Assembly (NCBI GenBank): GCA_020062035.1 | Contig: JAGUXD010000209.1 | Location: forward strand, 1-6,403 | DNA length: 6,403 nt | Source of the DNA: Candidatus Brocadiia bacterium | Lineage (GTDB): Bacteria; Planctomycetota; MHYJ01; JACQXL01 | Direction: 5' to 3' | In this document: positions 1 to 6,403 of the stretch, in pieces | Position numbering within the stretch: the first letter of the stretch is position 1 | Layout of the letters: each line of letters starts with the position of its first letter | The notes under the pieces: generated by a model | What the model saw: only the letters and a program-made list of their open reading frames with translations | What the model was told of the DNA's origin: nothing | Databases searched by the model: none | Made by a program: the position numbers and the translations under genes

Positions 1-48
1 AATGAAGGAAATTTATTCTAAGGCGTGAATTTATAATAAGTTAGAAAG

Positions 49-121
49 AGCGGGCGACCGGGTTCGAACCGGCGACAACAACGTTGGCAACGTTGTACTC
101 TACCAACTGAGTTACGCCCGC
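49..121 (-). tRNA. tRNA-Gly (anticodon GCC)
   Basis: Read on the minus strand, the sequence folds into a complete 73-nt cloverleaf. The acceptor stem GCGGGCG pairs with CGCCCGC. The D stem is ACTC/GAGT. The anticodon stem CAACG/CGTTG carries the loop TTGCCAA. The T stem GCCGG/CCGGT has one G-U pair, and the T loop is TTCGAAC. The anticodon is GCC, so it reads GGC and GGU glycine codons. The discriminator base is U73, as expected for bacterial tRNA-Gly. The 3' CCA is not encoded (the next bases are CTT), so it must be added by CCA-adding enzyme. Confidence 0.96.
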
Positions 122-137
122 ATTTAACTACTTAATG

Positions 138-209
138 CACCGCAAACTCACAGAGCCTGGTGGGGACGCAAAGTATTATCAATTTATCTTCTCCATGTCC
201 TCTGTGGTG
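138..209. repeat. degenerate inverted repeat, CACAGAG/CTCTGTG type
   Basis: The outer ends CACC (138-141) and GGTG (206-209) and the inner 7-mers CACAGAG (149-155) and CTCTGTG (200-206) are complementary, with imperfect similarity between. The wording resembles the short 'CACCGCAGAG...CTCTGCGGTG' intergenic palindromes seen in many bacterial genomes. That family assignment is from memory. The element fills the space between the CBS protein gene and tRNA-Gly. It may lie in the leader of the tRNA-Gly transcript if the promoter at 212-239 is used. Confidence 0.45.
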
Positions 210-211
210 AT

Positions 212-239
212 ATTATATTATTCTACATATAAGAATCAA
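212..239 (-). promoter_or_regulatory. candidate promoter for tRNA-Gly
   Basis: On the minus strand a perfect TATAAT (217-212) lies 16 bases downstream of TTGATT (239-234), which matches 4 of 6 positions of the -35 consensus. A start near 205 would give a leader of about 85 nt before tRNA-Gly. No better promoter is visible closer to the tRNA. It sits just beyond the stop codon of the upstream CBS protein gene, on the same strand. AT-rich DNA throws up TATAAT often, so this stays tentative. Confidence 0.4.
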
Positions 240-243
240 GTTT

Positions 244-1251
244 TTATTTATGTTCGTCTCTAATTTCTCCAACAATCTGTTCCAATATATTTTCTAATGT
301 AATAATTCCGATGGTGTTATTCTCCTCATTCTTGACAATGGCTAAGTGAATGTGCTTCTTCTGAAATTCCTTAAGCAATTCACTAATTCGCGTATTTTCA
401 GATACAAAAAGGGGCTTTCTTATAAGGTCAGGTAATGCAATGATATTCTGGTAACATACAACATTAAAATATTCTTTCGTATGAAGAATTCCTATAATAT
501 TATCTATACTGCCTTCGTATACTGGTATCCTGGTAAAATGTTTTTCTGTAATTATTTGCATTGCCTTTTCCTGAGTGGTTGTGATTTCCAGAGCGGTTAT
601 TTTCTCGTTAGGTAACATTACTTCCTTAACCAATCGGTCAGTGAACTCAAAAACATTATGGAGTAAAAATGTTTCTTCTTCTTTGAGATGTCCTGTTTCA
701 GTGGACATATCTACAATATGTTTGAGTTCTTCTTTGGTTATTACCGGACGGCGATAGCGGATTTTGATGTTAAATGGTATTAATAATAACCGTGTCAGAA
801 ATGAGAAAAAGGCAATTAAGAAATAAAAGAAATAATAAAACCACCGCATCGGTCTTGCTAAAGCGAATGCGAACCTGTCCCAGTATTGGCTTGCCAGAAC
901 CTTGGGTATAATTTCACAAAATTGTATCAAAATGAAGGTCATTACGAGAATGGCGATAAAAATTCCCTTCTCACCAAAGAGTGCCAAAGCCAGGGTAGTA
1001 GCCAGAATTGAGGCAGTGGTGTTCACTATGTTATTACCGATAAGAATTGTGCTTAATAGTTTTTCTGGCTCGCCAAGTATCTTCTGGATTAAAAGGGCCG
1101 TTGGATTTTTCTGTTTTACCAGCATTGATAATTTGGTTTTACGAAAAGAGAAAAGAGATGTTTCACTTGCTGAGAAACTTGCGCTTAAAATAAGCAATCC
1201 CAGTATCACAATACTCATAGACAACGGTGGTAACAGATGAAACATTTCCAT
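244..1251 (-). CDS. DUF21 and CBS-pair domain membrane protein (CNNM/CorC-like)
   Basis: This is a 335-residue inner-membrane protein of the CNNM/CorC-like family, whose characterised members export Mg2+ or other divalent cations. The N-terminal DUF21 transmembrane domain covers about residues 9-160. It shows the family signatures SASFSASET (23-31), GNNIVN (72-77) and EIIPK (113-117), with hydrophobic helices near 9-29, 65-90, 94-115 and 137-160. A CBS pair follows: CBS1 about 211-262, CBS2 about 278-330. The protein stops just after IVGEIRDE, which normally links the CBS pair to a C-terminal CorC_HlyC domain, so that domain is absent (about 335 residues against roughly 420-440 for full members). 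The ATG at 1251 is supported by AAGGAGGA (1268-1261), 9 bases upstream. The cation is inferred from the family and not shown; the domain assignment is firm. Confidence 0.9.
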   Translation of the reverse strand: MEMFHLLPPLSMSIVILGLLILSASFSASETSLFSFRKTKLSMLVKQKNPTALLIQKILGEPEKLLSTILIGNNIVNTTASILATTLALALFGEKGIFIAILVMTFILIQFCEIIPKVLASQYWDRFAFALARPMRWFYYFFYFLIAFFSFLTRLLLIPFNIKIRYRRPVITKEELKHIVDMSTETGHLKEEETFLLHNVFEFTDRLVKEVMLPNEKITALEITTTQEKAMQIITEKHFTRIPVYEGSIDNIIGILHTKEYFNVVCYQNIIALPDLIRKPLFVSENTRISELLKEFQKKHIHLAIVKNEENNTIGIITLENILEQIVGEIRDEHK

Positions 1252-1300
1252 ATAATTTTATCCTCCTTGTTAAGCAAAGACATTTTGTAATTATTTTCCA

Positions 1301-1370
1301 GTGTCATTCTAAAGCCGATATTACATCGGATAGAGAATCTCAATCAGCCCCTTCTCTGCCCTCAGGGTGA
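1301..1370. repeat. possible degenerate intergenic repeat
   Basis: This part of the 208-bp spacer contains GTGTCATTCT (1301-1310), a small hairpin CCGAT/ATCGG (1315-1329), GAGAATCTC (1333-1341) and CCCTCAGGGTGA (1359-1370). It is reminiscent of the GTCATTCTGAGCGAAG...AATCTC type of dispersed repeat common between genes in some bacteria. Only one copy is visible here, so it rests on remembered wording. No open reading frame of note crosses it. Confidence 0.3.
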
Positions 1371-1459
1371 TATAGTGAATAGTTAATACATTTTTACATT
1401 AAAAACTTGACTTTATCCAAGAAAATGACAATATCTAAAAATAAAGAAAGGAGAGAGAT

Positions 1460-1636
1460 ATGAAGATTTTAGCATTACTGTTTATGTTGGTGGCATTGTT
1501 GAGTTTAGTATTAGCCGCGATTCTTGGAATAACAAATATGGTATTTCCTATAGGTAAGGTTCCGGCTCATTCGTTTATGGACTTCGCTGCGGTTTGCTTA
1601 TTGTTTTCCATCGCACTATCGCTTTTTAAGAAATAA
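1460..1636 (+). CDS. small two-helix membrane protein, 58 residues
   Basis: An ATG at 1460 opens a 58-codon frame ending in TAA. AAAGGAG (1447-1453) lies 6 bases upstream, one of the best ribosome binding sites in the window. The product has a hydrophobic N-terminal helix (about residues 3-25), a short polar connector containing GKVPAHSFMDF (32-42), a second helix (about 42-56), and a KK tail. Two membrane segments with a short loop suggest an inner-membrane small protein. The first helix could instead be a signal sequence, though no clear cleavage site is seen. I do not recognise a characterised family; the PxxxFMxFxAVCLLFxIALS pattern feels like a recurring hypothetical protein of candidate-phylum genomes. 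TTGACT at 1407-1412 may be part of its promoter, but no good -10 follows. It ends 4 bp from the convergent tRNA-Met gene. Confidence 0.72.
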   Translation: MKILALLFMLVALLSLVLAAILGITNMVFPIGKVPAHSFMDFAAVCLLFSIALSLFKK

Positions 1637-1640
1637 TATA

Positions 1641-1714
1641 TAGCAGGGGTGGGATTTGAACCCACGGCCAAGAGCTTATGAATCTCTTGCTCTACCGGGC
1701 TGAGCTACCCTGCC
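1641..1714 (-). tRNA. tRNA-Met (anticodon CAU), probably elongator
   Basis: On the minus strand a 74-nt cloverleaf is complete. The acceptor stem GGCAGGG pairs with CCCTGCT, with G1-U72 at the end. The D stem is GCTC/GAGC and the anticodon loop is TTCATAA. The T stem GTGGG/CCCAC carries the loop TTCAAAT, and the discriminator is A73. The anticodon stem AGAGA/GCTCT has an A31-G39 mismatch at the loop end. It lacks the three G-C pairs of the initiator anticodon stem and has no 1-72 mismatch of the C-A type, so elongator Met fits best. A lysidine-modified tRNA-Ile(CAU) cannot be excluded by eye. The 3' CCA is not encoded. Confidence 0.93.
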
Positions 1715-1723
1715 ATACAATAA

Positions 1724-1751
1724 ATTATAATCCCCAAAAAATTATTGTCAA
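1724..1751 (-). promoter_or_regulatory. consensus sigma-70-type promoter of tRNA-Met
   Basis: On the minus strand a perfect TTGACA (1751-1746) and a perfect TATAAT (1729-1724) are separated by 16 bases. Transcription would start near 1717, about 3 bases before the mature tRNA-Met 5' end at 1714. Both hexamers match the consensus fully and the distance to the tRNA is right. ATTATAAT (1724-1731) is palindromic, so a second TATAAT (1726-1731) also faces gmhB, although no -35 element is visible for that direction. The -35 box overlaps the TTG at 1745, which argues against that codon as the gmhB start. Confidence 0.8.
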
Positions 1752-1759
1752 ATTTTAGA

Positions 1760-2335
1760 GTGAACAAAGCAGTTTTTCTTGACCGTGATGGAACTATCAT
1801 CAGGGAGTTTCACCAGGGCGGGCGAGACCTAACTAATATATCTCAAGTAAAATTATATCATAATGTTCCCCGGGCACTAAAATTACTACAGCAAAGCGGA
1901 TACAAACTTATTGTTATTACTAATCAATCTCTCATTGCACGTGGTATAATTCCAGAACGACAACTGATGCTTATTCATCAATATCTTAAAAAGTTATTAT
2001 CTAAAAAAGGTATTAAGATAGATGCTATTTATTATTGTCCTCATCATCCAACAAAAGGAATAATTAAACGATATAGTAGAATATGTAGTTGCCGAAAGCC
2101 CCAGACAGGTCTTATTAAAAAAGCCATTAAGGATTTTCATATTGACCCAAAGCAATCATTTTTTATCGGTGATACTTTAAGAGATAAACAAGCGGCAGAA
2201 AAAATGGGCATTAAATTTGTCCTTATCCTTACTGGTTATGGCAGAAAAACTATGAGAGAGATAGACAAAAAAATGTCTGTTCTGACAATAGGGAATCTGC
2301 TTAAAGCAAGCAAATGGATAGTATCTGCCCTATGA
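1760..2335 (+). CDS. gmhB: D-glycero-D-manno-heptose 1,7-bisphosphate 7-phosphatase
   Basis: This cytoplasmic HAD-IIIA phosphatase removes the 7-phosphate of heptose 1,7-bisphosphate on the route to ADP- or GDP-heptose for LPS or other glycans. From the GTG start it has 191 residues, about the usual length. The nucleophile and acid are D8 and D10 in LDRDGT. HAD motif II is ITNQS (53-57). The lysine of CRKP is K113, and GD (137-138) binds Mg2+. The family's zinc loop is complete: CPH (C93, H95) and CSC (C109, C111). A TTG at 1745 would add five residues, but it lies in the tRNA-Met promoter and MNKAVFLDRDGT is the typical beginning, so GTG is preferred. Neither start has a Shine-Dalgarno. It leads a tight cluster, with 19 bp to the next gene. 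The related histidinol-phosphatase half of HisB is the main alternative. Confidence 0.86.
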   Translation: MNKAVFLDRDGTIIREFHQGGRDLTNISQVKLYHNVPRALKLLQQSGYKLIVITNQSLIARGIIPERQLMLIHQYLKKLLSKKGIKIDAIYYCPHHPTKGIIKRYSRICSCRKPQTGLIKKAIKDFHIDPKQSFFIGDTLRDKQAAEKMGIKFVLILTGYGRKTMREIDKKMSVLTIGNLLKASKWIVSAL

Positions 2336-2354
2336 AATAAAAAAGGAACAATTT

Positions 2355-2717
2355 ATGTTTAATATTATCTTGTATATTTTACTCGGTTTATTTGCTGGTG
2401 GATTGAGTGGATTCATAGGAATTGGAGGCGGAGTAATTATTATCCCAGCGCTTATTTATCTGTTTGGGCTCAGTCAACATGAGGCACAAGGAACTACTTT
2501 AGCACTGATGGTGCCACCGATTGGATTACTTGCGGCACTAAAGTATTATCAACATGGGTATGTTAACCTGCAGATAGCACTCTTTATTTGTGTAGGTTTC
2601 TTTTTGGGCGCATTTTTCGGCGCGGAAATAGCGACTCATCTCTCAGGGAATATTCTAAAGAAACTATTTGGGGTATTCTTGTTAGCAGTTGCCTTGAAGA
2701 TGATTCTGGTTAAGTAA
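2355..2717 (+). CDS. half-size TauE/SafE-family membrane transporter
   Basis: This 120-residue hydrophobic protein has about four membrane segments (roughly residues 3-37 as a helix-reentrant unit, 46-64, 72-93 and 101-118). It carries the signature GIGGGVIIIPAL (22-33) of the TauE/SafE (DUF81) family, which includes exporters of sulfite, sulfoacetate and related anions. Typical members are about 250 residues with two such halves; this has one, so it would need to dimerise or pair with another half. The frame ends cleanly with TAA after a complete last helix, so it looks like a natural short form and not a broken gene. The ATG is supported by AAAGGAA (2342-2348), 6 bases upstream. It sits 19 bp after gmhB and 21 bp before gyrA. 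The substrate cannot be inferred. Confidence 0.85.
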   Translation: MFNIILYILLGLFAGGLSGFIGIGGGVIIIPALIYLFGLSQHEAQGTTLALMVPPIGLLAALKYYQHGYVNLQIALFICVGFFLGAFFGAEIATHLSGNILKKLFGVFLLAVALKMILVK

Positions 2718-2738
2718 AGTTACATAAGAGAGAAAAAT

Positions 2739-5219
2739 ATGAGTTATAAAGAATCAGCCCCGAAGACATTCGGGGTTTCTGAAGACAAGTCCTCGCACGA
2801 CGAGACCTCTATAGTAGAGGTTGGCATAGAGAACGAGATGAAGGATTCGTATCTGAATTATGCGATGAGCGTAATTGTTTCTCGTGCATTGCCTGATGTT
2901 CGCGATGGCTTGAAACCATCTCAAAGAAGAATCCTTATTGCGATGAACGACCTCAATTTAGGTCCGCGTTCCAAGCACCGTAAATGCGCCAAGATTGCCG
3001 GTGATACTTCAGGTAATTACCATCCGCACGGTGAGCAGGTGATTTATCCCACACTGGTTCGTATGGCTCAGGATTTTTCCTGTCGTTATCCCTTGATTGC
3101 AGGGCAGGGTAATTTCGGTTCTATTGATGGTGACCCACCAGCCGCAATGCGTTATACTGAGGCACGGCTTACTGAATTCTCCTCACAGATGTTAGAAGAC
3201 CTTGATAAAGATACTGTAAATATGGTTTCTAATTATGATGAGACCCGCGAAGAACCAACTGTTTTGCCCTCATTGTTCCCCAATCTTCTCTGTAATGGTT
3301 CATCCGGTATCGCAGTGGGAATGGCAACCAGCATCTTACCTCATAATTTAGGAGAAGTTGTAGATGGTATCATTAAAGTAATTGATAAGCCCGATGTAGA
3401 AATCGCCGAACTGATGGAGATTGTAAAAGGTCCGGATTTTCCCACTGGTGGAATAATATGCGGTATTAAAGGCGTCCGAGATGCCTATACAACCGGCAAG
3501 GGCCTAATTACTGTCCGTGCCAGAATTACTACTGAAGAAGTAAAAGGTGGCAGAACCGATATCGTCATTACCGAGATTCCATACAATCAGGAGAAGAATA
3601 AAATCATTGAGCGGATTGCCCAATTAGTCAAAGACAATAAGATTCAAGGGGTTGCTGATATCCGTGATGAGAGCGATAAAGATGGAATGCGTATTATTGT
3701 AGAGGTCAAACGCGGTGAAGAACCACAGATTACCATCAATCAACTTTATGAAAACACATCGCTTCAGGATACTTTCAGCATCATTACAATTGCCCTGGTT
3801 AATAACCGTCCAGAATTGCTTAATCTCAAGCAATTACTTGCAGCATATCGTGACCATCGGATAGAGGTAATCCGCCGGAGGACTAAATTCTTACTGGATA
3901 AGGCAGAGGCAGAGTTACATATCCTTGAAGGACTTTTGATTGCAGTTGATAATATTGATGAGATTGTTCGTCTGATAAAACGCTCTAAAACTCCTCAGGA
4001 GGCAAAGGAAAAACTAATCAACAAGTATTCACTTAGCGACACTCAGGCAGAGGCGATTTTACAGATGCGTCTCTCCAAACTCACGGGTCTGGAGAGAGAA
4101 AAACTACAAGCCGATATAAAAGAGCATAAGGAAAAAATCGCTGATTACAAGGCAATCCTGGCTGATAAGGATTTGGTCTTATATATTATTAAAGAAGACC
4201 TCTACGAACTAAAGAATAAATACGCGGATAAGAGACGCACCGAGATTCTTAAACGCGACCTCAAAGAATTCGTTTTAGAAGAACTTATCGTAGAAGAAGA
4301 TGTCGTGGTGACCATCAGCCACGGCGGATATATCAAAAGAGTTCCTTTAACCAGTTATCGTAAACAACAACGAGGTGGCAAGGGTATCATTGCCGCAGAG
4401 ACCAAAGAAGGCGATTTTATTGAGCATATCTTTACCGCTTCTACACATGATTATATCCTTTTCTTCACCAATTTAGGTAAGGTTCACTGGGTCAAGGTCT
4501 ATGATATTCCGGAAATGTCCCGCACCGCCAAGGGCCGTTCTATTGTCAATCTGATTAGATTTAATCAGAACGAAAAAATTACTGATGCGATTCCGGTCAA
4601 GGATTTCTCCAAGGGATTCCTGGTGATGGCAACAGAATCTGGTCTAATCAAAAAGACATCTCTTGAGAACTACGGCAACCCGATTAAGGGCGGGATTATT
4701 GCCCTTAAATTAGAAGACAAAGACCGTCTTATCGGCGTGAGAGTCAGTTCCGGCAAAGACCATATCGTCCTCGGCACACAGGACGGTATGGCTATCCGTT
4801 TTGCAGAGGAAAGTGTCCGCCCGATGGGCCGAGCCACTTATGGAGTCGTCGGCATAAAACTGAAAAAAGCCGATAAGGTTAAGGATATGGTCCTAACTGA
4901 TAAAGAAGCAACCCTTTTGAGTATCTGCGAGAACGGATATGGTAAACGCACTGATTTCTCAGAATATCGTATCCAACGTCGTGCCGGAATTGGTGTAAGA
5001 AATATCAAGACCACAGACCGAAACGGCAAACTCATCGCCTTAAAAGAAGTCAAAGAGCAAGACGAATTGATGATGATTTCTCAAAAAGGGATGATGGTGC
5101 GAATCCCGGTTAAAGACATCAGGACGATTGGAAGAAACACACAGGGTGTTCGGCTGATTAAATTGGAGCAAGGCGATAAACTCGTTTCGGTTGCGATGGT
5201 CTGCCCAGAAGAGCTCTAA
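2739..5219 (+). CDS. gyrA: DNA gyrase subunit A
   Basis: This 826-residue subunit cuts and rejoins DNA in gyrase (A2B2), which adds negative supercoils. The breakage-reunion core begins near residue 28. RYTE (138-141) contains the catalytic Y139, and ATSIL (196-200) contains I199, the probable DNA-intercalating isoleucine. The C-terminal pinwheel holds the GyrA box QQRGGKG (543-549), which separates it from ParC. It has six blade repeats, seen as GYIKR, GKVHWVK, GLIKKT, GMAIRF, GYGKRT and GMMVRIP. It ends at VCPEEL without the long acidic tail of E. coli GyrA (875 residues). The first 27 residues are not conserved and are encoded over two hairpins. The quinolone positions equivalent to E. coli S83 and D87 are Q100 and P104. 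The ATG has only a weak AAGAGAG (2726-2732) site. It is third in a cluster with gmhB and the TauE-like gene; no gyrB is in the window. Confidence 0.97.
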   Translation: MSYKESAPKTFGVSEDKSSHDETSIVEVGIENEMKDSYLNYAMSVIVSRALPDVRDGLKPSQRRILIAMNDLNLGPRSKHRKCAKIAGDTSGNYHPHGEQVIYPTLVRMAQDFSCRYPLIAGQGNFGSIDGDPPAAMRYTEARLTEFSSQMLEDLDKDTVNMVSNYDETREEPTVLPSLFPNLLCNGSSGIAVGMATSILPHNLGEVVDGIIKVIDKPDVEIAELMEIVKGPDFPTGGIICGIKGVRDAYTTGKGLITVRARITTEEVKGGRTDIVITEIPYNQEKNKIIERIAQLVKDNKIQGVADIRDESDKDGMRIIVEVKRGEEPQITINQLYENTSLQDTFSIITIALVNNRPELLNLKQLLAAYRDHRIEVIRRRTKFLLDKAEAELHILEGLLIAVDNIDEIVRLIKRSKTPQEAKEKLINKYSLSDTQAEAILQMRLSKLTGLEREKLQADIKEHKEKIADYKAILADKDLVLYIIKEDLYELKNKYADKRRTEILKRDLKEFVLEELIVEEDVVVTISHGGYIKRVPLTSYRKQQRGGKGIIAAETKEGDFIEHIFTASTHDYILFFTNLGKVHWVKVYDIPEMSRTAKGRSIVNLIRFNQNEKITDAIPVKDFSKGFLVMATESGLIKKTSLENYGNPIKGGIIALKLEDKDRLIGVRVSSGKDHIVLGTQDGMAIRFAEESVRPMGRATYGVVGIKLKKADKVKDMVLTDKEATLLSICENGYGKRTDFSEYRIQRRAGIGVRNIKTTDRNGKLIALKEVKEQDELMMISQKGMMVRIPVKDIRTIGRNTQGVRLIKLEQGDKLVSVAMVCPEEL
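2756..2777 (+). repeat. hairpin in the gyrA 5' coding region (first)
   Basis: CCCCGAA (2758-2764) and TTCGGGG (2769-2775) form a perfect 7-bp stem with the 4-base loop GACA. It is extended outward by one G-U and one A-T pair, and TTTCT follows. It starts 17 bases after the gyrA start codon. It resembles a weak intrinsic terminator but lies inside the reading frame. A regulatory role is inference only. Confidence 0.6.
2805..2821 (+). repeat. hairpin in the gyrA 5' coding region (second)
   Basis: ACCTCTA (2805-2811) and TAGAGGT (2815-2821) form a perfect 7-bp stem with the 3-base loop TAG. It lies 27 bases after the first hairpin and ends where the conserved GyrA core begins. Confidence 0.55.
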
Positions 5220-5479
5220 ATTGACACAATACGATTATTGATTGCGGAATGTTGAACCGCAGTCCCACTTTCTCTGAAACATTTCAAATAGGTTACCCGT
5301 ATGGTCTAGTAGATGGGAGGGTGTGGAGTGGGGGATATTACGAATCTGGTGATGTATAACCCCATATAAATCAAATGGTTGTGATGAAAGACGTTATATT
5401 CAGGATTCGTCTGCTCCGGCCCATAATTAATCCTGAATTCGTAAGAAATAAGGCAAAAAAGTGGCTGAATATGTTGACA
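5220..5479. other. convergent spacer between gyrA and bioD
   Basis: No gene can be supported here. TGCGG/CCGCA (5243-5261) makes a short hairpin 23 bases past the gyrA stop, but no T run follows, so it is at best a weak terminator. A G-rich run (5315-5334; tracts of 3, 3, 2 and 5 Gs) could form a two-layer G-quadruplex. ATTCAGGATT (5398-5407) and AATCCTGAAT (5429-5438) are a perfect 10-bp inverted repeat around a 21-base loop. ACGAATC (5340-5346) is also complementary to GATTCGT (5404-5410). An open frame from 5375 runs into the bioD 3' end and is discussed as a finding. Confidence 0.5.
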
Positions 5480-6280
<801 letters not shown>

Positions 6281-6286
6281 TATTTC

Positions 6287-6316
6287 TTGCAGGCATTGGT
6301 AATTAAATTATATAAT
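6287..6316 (+). promoter_or_regulatory. candidate promoter of the right-end gene
   Basis: A perfect TATAAT (6311-6316) lies 6 bases before the ATG at 6323. TTGCAG (6287-6292), 18 bases upstream, is a weak -35 match (3 of 6). The predicted transcript start falls on or next to the ATG, as in leaderless genes. If translation starts at the ATG at 6344 instead, the leader would be about 21 nt. Confidence 0.4.
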
Positions 6317-6322
6317 AAAAGG

Positions 6323-6403
6323 ATGGATGTCAAAGAAACTAAAATGTCAAATTCAGAAGATAAACTGAGACCGGTATTTATAGATGCATTTGATTTAGAC
6401 GAT
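6323..6403 (+). CDS. 5' end of an unrecognised gene, cut by the window
   Basis: An open frame of 27 codons starts at the ATG at 6323 and continues past the window edge. The visible product is charged and not membrane-like, containing KLRPVFIDAFDLDD near the edge. The same frame has a second ATG at 6344, giving a start at MSNSEDK. AAAAGG directly abuts the first ATG, too close for a normal ribosome binding site, and no good site precedes the second. The gene diverges from bioD across the palindromic repeat. I do not recognise the family from this short piece. Confidence 0.5.
   Translation, partial: MDVKETKMSNSEDKLRPVFIDAFDLDD

Noticed and set aside
76..96. Near-perfect inverted repeat ACAACGTTG-CAACGTTGT inside tRNA-Gly as a regulatory operator
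   Set aside because: It is simply the anticodon stem, with loop bases that happen to be complementary around GCC.
575..1240. Two plus-strand open frames (575-757 and 902-1240) opposite the CBS protein gene
   Set aside because: They are antisense shadows of a gene with clear domain signatures, and they show no ribosome binding sites or recognisable protein features.
1407..1436. TTGACT as the -35 of a promoter for the 58-residue protein
   Set aside because: No acceptable -10 element occurs at 16-18 bases (only CAATAT or similar), so it is not listed as a promoter.
1425..1463. A 12-codon frame overlapping the small membrane gene start in an ATGA arrangement, as a possible leader peptide
   Set aside because: It has no ribosome binding site. 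It would lie upstream of the transcript start predicted from TTGACT at 1407, and so short a frame is easily accidental.
3624..5053. Two minus-strand open frames (3624-3833 and 4838-5053) inside gyrA
   Set aside because: They lie wholly within conserved gyrA coding sequence and have no family features of their own.
5221..5340. A relic of a group II intron or insertion sequence after gyrA (CCCGTATGGT...GGGAGGGTGTGG)
   Set aside because: The resemblance is only impressionistic. No domain V-like hairpin, reverse transcriptase or transposase coding, or terminal repeats can be seen.

Overview
The window reads as an ordinary housekeeping stretch of an AT-rich, probably Gram-negative bacterial chromosome. 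It holds two tRNA genes, a complete DNA gyrase A subunit, a heptose-bisphosphate phosphatase of the kind used for LPS heptose, dethiobiotin synthetase, two membrane transport-type proteins, one small membrane protein, and the first codons of an unrecognised gene. Neither tRNA gene encodes its 3' CCA, and several genes lack a clear Shine-Dalgarno. Together with short degenerate palindromic repeats between genes, this recalls deep-branching or uncultured lineages (Omnitrophica-like genomes, for example). The sequence alone does not fix the taxon.

Layout from left to right. tRNA-Gly(GCC) lies on the minus strand, followed by a degenerate inverted repeat and a candidate minus-strand promoter. Next is a minus-strand DUF21/CBS-pair (CNNM/CorC-like) membrane protein. 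A 208-bp spacer carries a second degenerate repeat and leads to a 58-residue two-helix membrane protein on the plus strand, missed by length-limited gene calling. tRNA-Met(CAU) on the minus strand meets it tail to tail with a 4-bp gap, and has a near-perfect sigma-70-type promoter on its other side. Then comes a tight plus-strand cluster with 19- and 21-bp gaps: gmhB, a half-size TauE/SafE transporter, and gyrA. A 260-bp spacer without a convincing gene separates gyrA from convergent bioD on the minus strand. Upstream of bioD is a strong 43-bp palindrome, and then a plus-strand gene that starts directly behind a perfect TATAAT box and runs off the window.

The genes do not form one pathway. 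gmhB, the TauE-like gene and gyrA are probably co-transcribed because they are adjacent, not because their functions are linked. No new multi-gene system is evident. The points most worth a second look are: the unusual residues at the quinolone-binding positions of GyrA; two consecutive hairpins in the non-conserved 5' coding region of gyrA; the tRNA-Met promoter sitting on the first candidate start of gmhB; a palindromic repeat that creates a false upstream start for bioD; a possible leaderless gene at the right end; and the small membrane protein.
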